Of a DNA stretch of 10,605 nucleotides, positions 7,050 to 10,605 are shown in pieces (position 1 is the first letter of the stretch; every line of letters starts with the position of its first letter). Origin of the DNA: an uncultured Novosphingobium sp. (lineage in GTDB: Bacteria; Pseudomonadota; Alphaproteobacteria; Sphingomonadales; Sphingomonadaceae). The notes under the pieces were generated by a model, which worked only from the letters and a program-made list of their open reading frames with translations, was not told where the DNA came from and did no database searches. The stretch is taken from positions 1 to 10,605 of the forward strand of contig CALLNA010000180.1 of the NCBI GenBank assembly GCA_938005655.1, written 5' to 3'. The position numbers and the translations under genes were made by a program.

Positions 7050-8369
7050 ATGGCCGACCTTTTTGCCGACGACCTTCCGCCCCCGCCCCGCGAGGAGCTG
7101 CACGCAGACGCGCCGCTGGCCGACCGGCTGCGCCCGGCCCGGCTCGACGAGGTGGTCGGGCAGGAGCACCTGACCGGCCCGGAGGGCGCGATCGGGCGCA
7201 TGGTCGCGGCCGGGCGGCTGACCTCGATGATCCTCTGGGGCCCGCCCGGCACCGGCAAGACCACGATCGCCCGCCTGCTCGCCGATGCCGTGGGGATGCG
7301 CTTCCACGCGGTGAGCGCGGTGTTCTCGGGCGTGGCCGACCTCAAGAAGGCCTTCGCCGAGGCGGACCTCGCCGCCAGGGCCGGGCAGCGCACCCTGCTG
7401 TTCGTGGACGAGATCCACCGCTTCAACCGCGCCCAGCAGGACGGCTTCCTGCCCTTCGTCGAGCGCGGCACCGTGACCCTGGTCGGCGCGACCACCGAGA
7501 ATCCGAGCTTCGAGCTGAACGCGGCACTGCTCAGCCGCGCCCAGGTGCTGATCCTGCGCCGGCTCGACGCGGCGGCGCTGGAGCTGCTGCTGGAGCGCGC
7601 CGAGGCGGCGGAAGGCCCCCTGCCCCTCACCCCTGAGGCGCGCGAGGCGCTGATCGCCTCGGCCGACGGCGACGGGCGGTTCCTGCTCAACCAGGCCGAG
7701 ACGCTCTATTCGGCGAAGATCCCCGACCCGCTCGATCCGGCAGGCCTCGGCGCCTTCCTCCAGCGCCGGGTCGCGGTCTACGACAAGGACCGCGAGGGGC
7801 ACTACAACCTGATCTCGGCGCTGCACAAGGCCCTGCGCGGCTCGGACCCGCAGGCCGCGCTCTACTACCTCGCGCGGATGCTGACCGCGGGCGAGGAGCC
7901 GCTCTACGTGCTGCGCCGCCTGACCCGCTTCGCCAGCGAGGACATCGGCCTCGCCGATCCGCAGGCGCTCACCCAATGCCTCGCCGCCAAGGACGCCTAC
8001 CAGTTCCTCGGCAGCCCGGAGGGCGAGCTGGCGATCGTCCAGGCCTGCCTCTACTGCGCCACCGCACCCAAATCGAACGCGGCCTACGTCGCACAGAAGG
8101 AGGCCTGGCGCAGCGCGCGCGAGACCGGCTCGCTGATGCCGCCGCAGAACATCCTCAACGCGCCGACCAAGCTGATGAAGGACATCGGCTACGGCAAGGG
8201 CTACGCCTACGACCACGATGCCGACGACGGTTTCTCCGGCGCGGACTACTGGCCCGAGGAGATGGCGGCCCAGACCTATTACCGCCCGGTCGCCCGCGGC
8301 TTCGAGCGCCAGGTGATCGAGCGGATCGAATGGTGGGAAAAGAAGCGGCGCGAGCTGCGCGGAGAGTGA
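7050..8369 (+). CDS. rarA: Replication-associated recombination protein A (AAA+ ATPase)
   Basis: A 439-residue RarA/MgsA/WRNIP1-family ATPase that acts at stalled replication forks and single-stranded DNA gaps. The AAA+ core is complete: box II RLRPARLDEVVGQEHL (26-41), Walker A GPPGTGKT (64-71), Walker B LLFVDEIHRFN (116-126), sensor 1 GATTENPSFE (146-155) and the arginine finger in LLSRAQ (R163). The C-terminal tetramerisation and MgsA domains are recognisable (YDKDREGHYNLISALHKALRGSDPQAALYYLARML; EDIGLADPQAL; PKSNAAYVA). The start at 7050 matches the family's N-terminus and length; no ribosome binding site is visible. A TATCTT at 7036-7041 ends 8 bases before the ATG, so the mRNA may be leaderless. 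Its upstream region is shared with the divergent PadR promoter. The next gene follows after 7 bases, suggesting co-transcription. Confidence 0.96.
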   Translation: MADLFADDLPPPPREELHADAPLADRLRPARLDEVVGQEHLTGPEGAIGRMVAAGRLTSMILWGPPGTGKTTIARLLADAVGMRFHAVSAVFSGVADLKKAFAEADLAARAGQRTLLFVDEIHRFNRAQQDGFLPFVERGTVTLVGATTENPSFELNAALLSRAQVLILRRLDAAALELLLERAEAAEGPLPLTPEAREALIASADGDGRFLLNQAETLYSAKIPDPLDPAGLGAFLQRRVAVYDKDREGHYNLISALHKALRGSDPQAALYYLARMLTAGEEPLYVLRRLTRFASEDIGLADPQALTQCLAAKDAYQFLGSPEGELAIVQACLYCATAPKSNAAYVAQKEAWRSARETGSLMPPQNILNAPTKLMKDIGYGKGYAYDHDADDGFSGADYWPEEMAAQTYYRPVARGFERQVIERIEWWEKKRRELRGE

Positions 8370-8376
8370 GCGCCTG

Positions 8377-9255
8377 ATGCGCTTCTCCAGCTTCGCCGCG
8401 ATCGACTGGTCCGGGGCGGCCGGCGAGCGGCACCACGGGATCGCGGTCGCGCTGTGCGGGGCAGATGGCGCTGCGCCGCAGCTCGTCCGCCCGGGCCACC
8501 GCTGGTCGCGCCGAGAGGTGCTCGACTGGCTGCTGAAGGACCTGCCCGCCGATTGCCTCGTCGGCCTCGACCTCGGCATCTCGCTCGCCTTCGCCGACCG
8601 CGGCGCCTTCTTCCCGGGCTGGGCGCGGAGCCCGCCCGACGCCCGCGCGCTCTGGTCCCTGGTCGAGGAAATCTGCGCCGGAGACCCGCACCTTTCCGCC
8701 GGCAGCTTCGTCGACCATCCCGAGGCGGCCCAGCGCTTCCGCCGCCACGGCGGCCGCGAGTGCGCGCAGTTTGGGGCCAATGGGCAAAGAGGCGGCAGGG
8801 GCCGCTTCCGCCTGACCGAGGTCGAGCAGGAGCGCCAGGGCTGCAAGCCGACCAGCAACTTCAACCTCGTCGGCGCGTCCCAGGTCGGCAAGTCGAGCCT
8901 GACCGGAATGCGCGTCCTCCACCGCCTTGCGGGAAAGCTGCCGGTCTGGCCGATCGATCCCCTGCCGGAGCGCGGCCCGGTCGTGACCGAGATCTACACC
9001 GCCCTCGCCGCGATCGCCGCCGGCCGCCGCGCCGGCCGCGCCAAGGTCCGCAGCCACGAGGACCTGAACCTGGCCCTCGCCGCGTTAAACAGCGATCCCG
9101 TAACCGGCACCGGCCCGATCGACGACCACCGCAGCGACGCCCTGCTCACCGCCGCCTGGCTCCGCACCGCCGCCCATCGCCCCGAGCTGTGGCGCCCCAC
9201 GGCAATGACCCCCGAAATCGCCCGCACCGAAGGCTGGACCTTCGGCGTCCCCTGA
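8377..9255 (+). CDS. Predicted RNase H-fold protein resembling DUF429
   Basis: A 292-residue protein that I place with DUF429-like predicted nucleases by pattern only. It has acidic residues in the order expected of an RNase H/RuvC-like fold: D10 in AAIDWSG on the first strand, D65 in LVGLDLGIS, E205 in VVTEIYTAL, and D249/D250/D254 in PIDDHRSDALLTAAWL near the end. The middle has GRGRFRLTEVEQ and SNFNLVGASQVGKSSLTGMRVLHRL; the GxxxVGxxxLxGMxxL pattern is, as I recall, a family feature. By chance or design it also fits a P-loop (G166 to S173, GxxxxGKS). There is no signal peptide. It starts 7 bases after rarA, with GGAGAG in the end of rarA as ribosome binding site, so the two probably form an operon. 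A link to DNA repair is only suggested by position. No activity has been proven from sequence. Confidence 0.7.
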   Translation: MRFSSFAAIDWSGAAGERHHGIAVALCGADGAAPQLVRPGHRWSRREVLDWLLKDLPADCLVGLDLGISLAFADRGAFFPGWARSPPDARALWSLVEEICAGDPHLSAGSFVDHPEAAQRFRRHGGRECAQFGANGQRGGRGRFRLTEVEQERQGCKPTSNFNLVGASQVGKSSLTGMRVLHRLAGKLPVWPIDPLPERGPVVTEIYTALAAIAAGRRAGRAKVRSHEDLNLALAALNSDPVTGTGPIDDHRSDALLTAAWLRTAAHRPELWRPTAMTPEIARTEGWTFGVP

Positions 9256-9274
9256 GGGTAAGGCGCGAGCGAGT

Positions 9275-9350
9275 GCCGGCTTAGCTCAGTTGGTAGAGCA
9301 CTTGACTTGTAATCAAGGGGCCACGGGTTCGATTCCTGTAGCCGGCACCA
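9275..9350 (+). tRNA. tRNA-Thr (anticodon UGU)
   Basis: A complete cloverleaf of 76 bases including an encoded CCA end (9348-9350). The acceptor stem GCCGGCT pairs with AGCCGGC, with discriminator A9347. The D arm is GCTC/GAGC, and the anticodon stem is CTTGA/TCAAG around loop CTTGTAA with anticodon TGT at 9308-9310. A 5-base variable region follows, then the T arm ACGGG-TTCGATT-CCTGT. It reads ACA and, by wobble, other threonine codons. It starts 19 bases after the preceding stop codon and I see no clear promoter in the gap. Confidence 0.98.
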
Positions 9351-9364
9351 TCACTCCAAAAACC

Positions 9365-9538
9365 TCACCCCTTCGGGCGGCGCGGGCGTTTCGGCTTGGC
9401 GGGGGCGGGCTTGGGGGGGTCGCCGTCCGAGTTCTCGGGGGACTTGAACACTTCCTCGCCCTGCGCCTTCTGGCCGATCGTATACTTGTAGATGACATAG
9501 GCGGAGGCCCCCGCCATGGCCCAACGAAGCAGCTTCAT
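9365..9538 (-). CDS. Small membrane-anchored protein of unknown function
   Basis: A 57-residue protein. Residues 2-21 (KLLRWAMAGASAYVIYKYTI) form one short hydrophobic segment, probably a membrane anchor. They are followed by a hydrophilic acidic patch (GEEVFKSPENSDGD) and a Pro/Lys/Arg-rich tail (PPKPAPAKPKRPRRPKG). The ATG at 9538 is chosen because GGAG lies 6 bases upstream (9545-9548 on the complementary strand); a longer start at 9565 would add nine polar residues before the segment. It converges on the tRNA with a 14-base gap. The protein is too short and simple to assign a role, but the clean anchor-plus-tail layout and ribosome binding site support it as a real gene. Confidence 0.65.
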   Translation of the reverse strand: MKLLRWAMAGASAYVIYKYTIGQKAQGEEVFKSPENSDGDPPKPAPAKPKRPRRPKG

Positions 9539-9580
9539 CTCGGTCTCCAGATCTGCGGCACGCATTCGGCGCTTGGAAGG

Positions 9581-9625
9581 GGGGCGATTTGGAAGAACAT
9601 CGCCCCGGCGTCAATCCGTTCTTCC
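9581..9625 (+). promoter_or_regulatory. Two interlocking perfect stems (possible H-type pseudoknot)
   Basis: Stem 1 is GGGGCGAT (9581-9588) with ATCGCCCC (9599-9606). Stem 2 is GGAAGAAC (9591-9598), which lies inside the loop of stem 1, with GTTCTTCC (9618-9625). Both are 8 bp without mismatch. As plus-strand RNA the connectors are 2, 0 and 11 bases, which fits a classic H-type pseudoknot. It sits in the 203-base divergent gap, 116 bases before the AraC ATG, and could be in that gene's leader. The alternative is a pair of DNA inverted repeats serving as operators. Confidence 0.4.
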
Positions 9626-9741
9626 GATAGGGTCACGGCAAGCCCGCGGTCCCGCGCAGGCCGCTTTCCCCGAGCCCCCTTGCGGTGCCCGGCATATGGC
9701 TGCACATTCCGCGCCGGCCGCTCCGAGGTGCCATAGGTGCC

Positions 9742-10605
9742 ATGCACGAACTCCGCGCCGTTACCCTGTCGGGCTATCTGGAGCTGGCGGCCGCCGTCGG
9801 CCTCGACGGCTACTGGATGCTGCGCCAGGCGGGCATCCCGCCTGCCCTGCTGGAGGAGCCGGACAACCGCATCCCGGCGCTGGCCGCCGTGCGCCTGCTG
9901 GAGAAGTCGGCGCAGCGCTCGGGCTGCGAGAACTTCGGCCTGCTGCTGGCCGAGCATCGCTCCTTCGCCAGCCTCGGCCCGATCGCCCTGCTGCTCGACC
10001 GCCTCGGCACGACCCGCGAGATGCTCGACGCTCTGGCCGCCTATCGCCGGCACATGAACGACATCATCGCGGTCAACGTCGAGGAGGAAGGCGGCACTGC
10101 GCTCATCAAGATCGGCTTCATGGCCGAATATGCCCAGGTCCAGATCACCGACTTCGCGCTGCTCCTGGGCTACAAAGTGCTCAACGGCGCCTCGCACGGC
10201 AACTGGGTCCCGTCCGAGGTCCACCTGACCCGCGAGGCGCCGCGGGACCTCGCGCCCTGGCGGCGCAACTTCCCGGCGACGATATCGTTCGGGAACCTGT
10301 TCAACGGCTTCTCCTGCCCGAGCGCCGCGCTCGACATCCCCAACCCCAATGCCGATCCGGTCATGGCCGGCCATGCCGAGCGCCTGCTCCGGCTCGTGCC
10401 CCTGCCCGACGAGCAGGCGCCGGTCAGCGACCGGGTGCGGCGGATGATCGCCGAACTGCTGCCAAGCGGCCAGGCGCGGCTGGGCATGGTCGCCGGGCGG
10501 CTCAGCCTGGGCGGCCGCGCCCTGCAACGCAGCCTGGAGCACGAGGGCGCAACCTTCGCCGGCCTGCTCGGCGAGGTCCGCAGCGACCTCGCCCAGGTCT
10601 ATCTC
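9742..10605 (+). CDS. AraC-family regulator with arabinose-binding-like N-terminal domain (3' end cut)
   Basis: Open through the right window edge; 288 residues are visible, and about 50 are probably missing. Residues about 20-200 resemble the AraC N-terminal ligand domain of the 'Arabinose_bd' type: LDGYWMLRQAGIPPALLEEPDNRIPALAAVRLLEKSAQRSG, then FGLLLAEHRSFASLGPIALLL, and the family segment VHLTREAPRDLAPWRRNFPATISFG followed by NPNADPVMAGHAERLL. The C-terminal DNA-binding domain begins near 228 (VSDRVRRMIAELLPSG); the first helix-turn-helix is at about 247-268 (LGMVAGRLSLGGRALQRSL). The start at 9742 has AGGTG a few bases upstream and gives the normal family N-terminus. Such proteins regulate catabolic or lipid-related genes, usually neighbours; here the target is not in the window. 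Divergent from the small membrane protein. Confidence 0.9.
   Translation, partial: MHELRAVTLSGYLELAAAVGLDGYWMLRQAGIPPALLEEPDNRIPALAAVRLLEKSAQRSGCENFGLLLAEHRSFASLGPIALLLDRLGTTREMLDALAAYRRHMNDIIAVNVEEEGGTALIKIGFMAEYAQVQITDFALLLGYKVLNGASHGNWVPSEVHLTREAPRDLAPWRRNFPATISFGNLFNGFSCPSAALDIPNPNADPVMAGHAERLLRLVPLPDEQAPVSDRVRRMIAELLPSGQARLGMVAGRLSLGGRALQRSLEHEGATFAGLLGEVRSDLAQVYL

Noticed and set aside
7035..8891. 618-codon minus-strand frame opposite rarA and the DUF429-like gene
   Set aside because: It crosses two well-supported genes and has no recognisable motif; an antisense shadow.
9275..9365. tRNA-Thr as an integration site for a mobile element
   Set aside because: No integrase gene, no repeat of the tRNA 3' end in the window, and the flanking genes look like ordinary chromosome.
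9594..9620. Possible EcfG stress-sigma promoter (GGAAC-N16/17-CGTT)
   Set aside because: The sequence is AGAAC with 18 bases to CGTT, so both the first box and the spacing are off.
9535..10542. 335-codon minus-strand frame opposite the last AraC gene
   Set aside because: The plus-strand frame has clear AraC family segments over its whole visible length; the minus frame has none.

Overview
The window reads as chromosomal DNA from a high-GC alphaproteobacterium, most likely a sphingomonad (Sphingomonas or a close relative). This rests on recognised protein families, GC-rich third codon positions, small exported Tyr/Arg/Gly-rich proteins, and the GTCACCCCGGACTTGATCC-type extragenic repeat that is common in sphingomonads and other alphaproteobacteria. 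I see no transposase, integrase, phage gene, CRISPR array or rRNA. Most of it is housekeeping or conserved accessory chromosome.

Left part (1-3506): an AraC-family regulator with a cupin sensor domain runs rightward, and its last codons overlap a convergent NADPH-dependent FMN reductase-type flavoprotein. A 312-base divergent gap follows, then typA/bipA, the ribosome-associated translational GTPase, which ends at a strong stem-loop.

Middle part (3507-5950): two small exported proteins stand in tandem and look like paralogues. They share the signal-peptide cleavage position and a glycine-rich hydrophobic segment in exactly the same register, followed by Tyr/Arg/Asp-rich tails. Each is followed by a hairpin terminator. 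Next come a GT4-family glycosyltransferase and an 89-base inverted-repeat extragenic element.

Right part (5989-10605): a leftward operon encodes a PadR regulator and a DUF2218 protein whose reading frames overlap by GTGA. Its presumed promoter carries a perfect 14-base palindrome over the -10 box, which is a good candidate autoregulatory operator. Divergent from it is rarA (mgsA), followed after 7 bases by a predicted RNase H-fold protein resembling DUF429. A tRNA-Thr(UGU) with encoded CCA, a 57-residue membrane-anchored leftward protein, and an AraC-family regulator (arabinose-binding-like N-terminal domain, cut by the window edge) complete it.

The least explained signals are the tandem Tyr/Arg-rich exported pair, the PadR palindrome shared by divergent promoters, and a pair of interlocking perfect 8-bp stems at 9581-9625 with the geometry of an H-type RNA pseudoknot upstream of the last AraC gene. 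I do not see a clear new multi-gene system.
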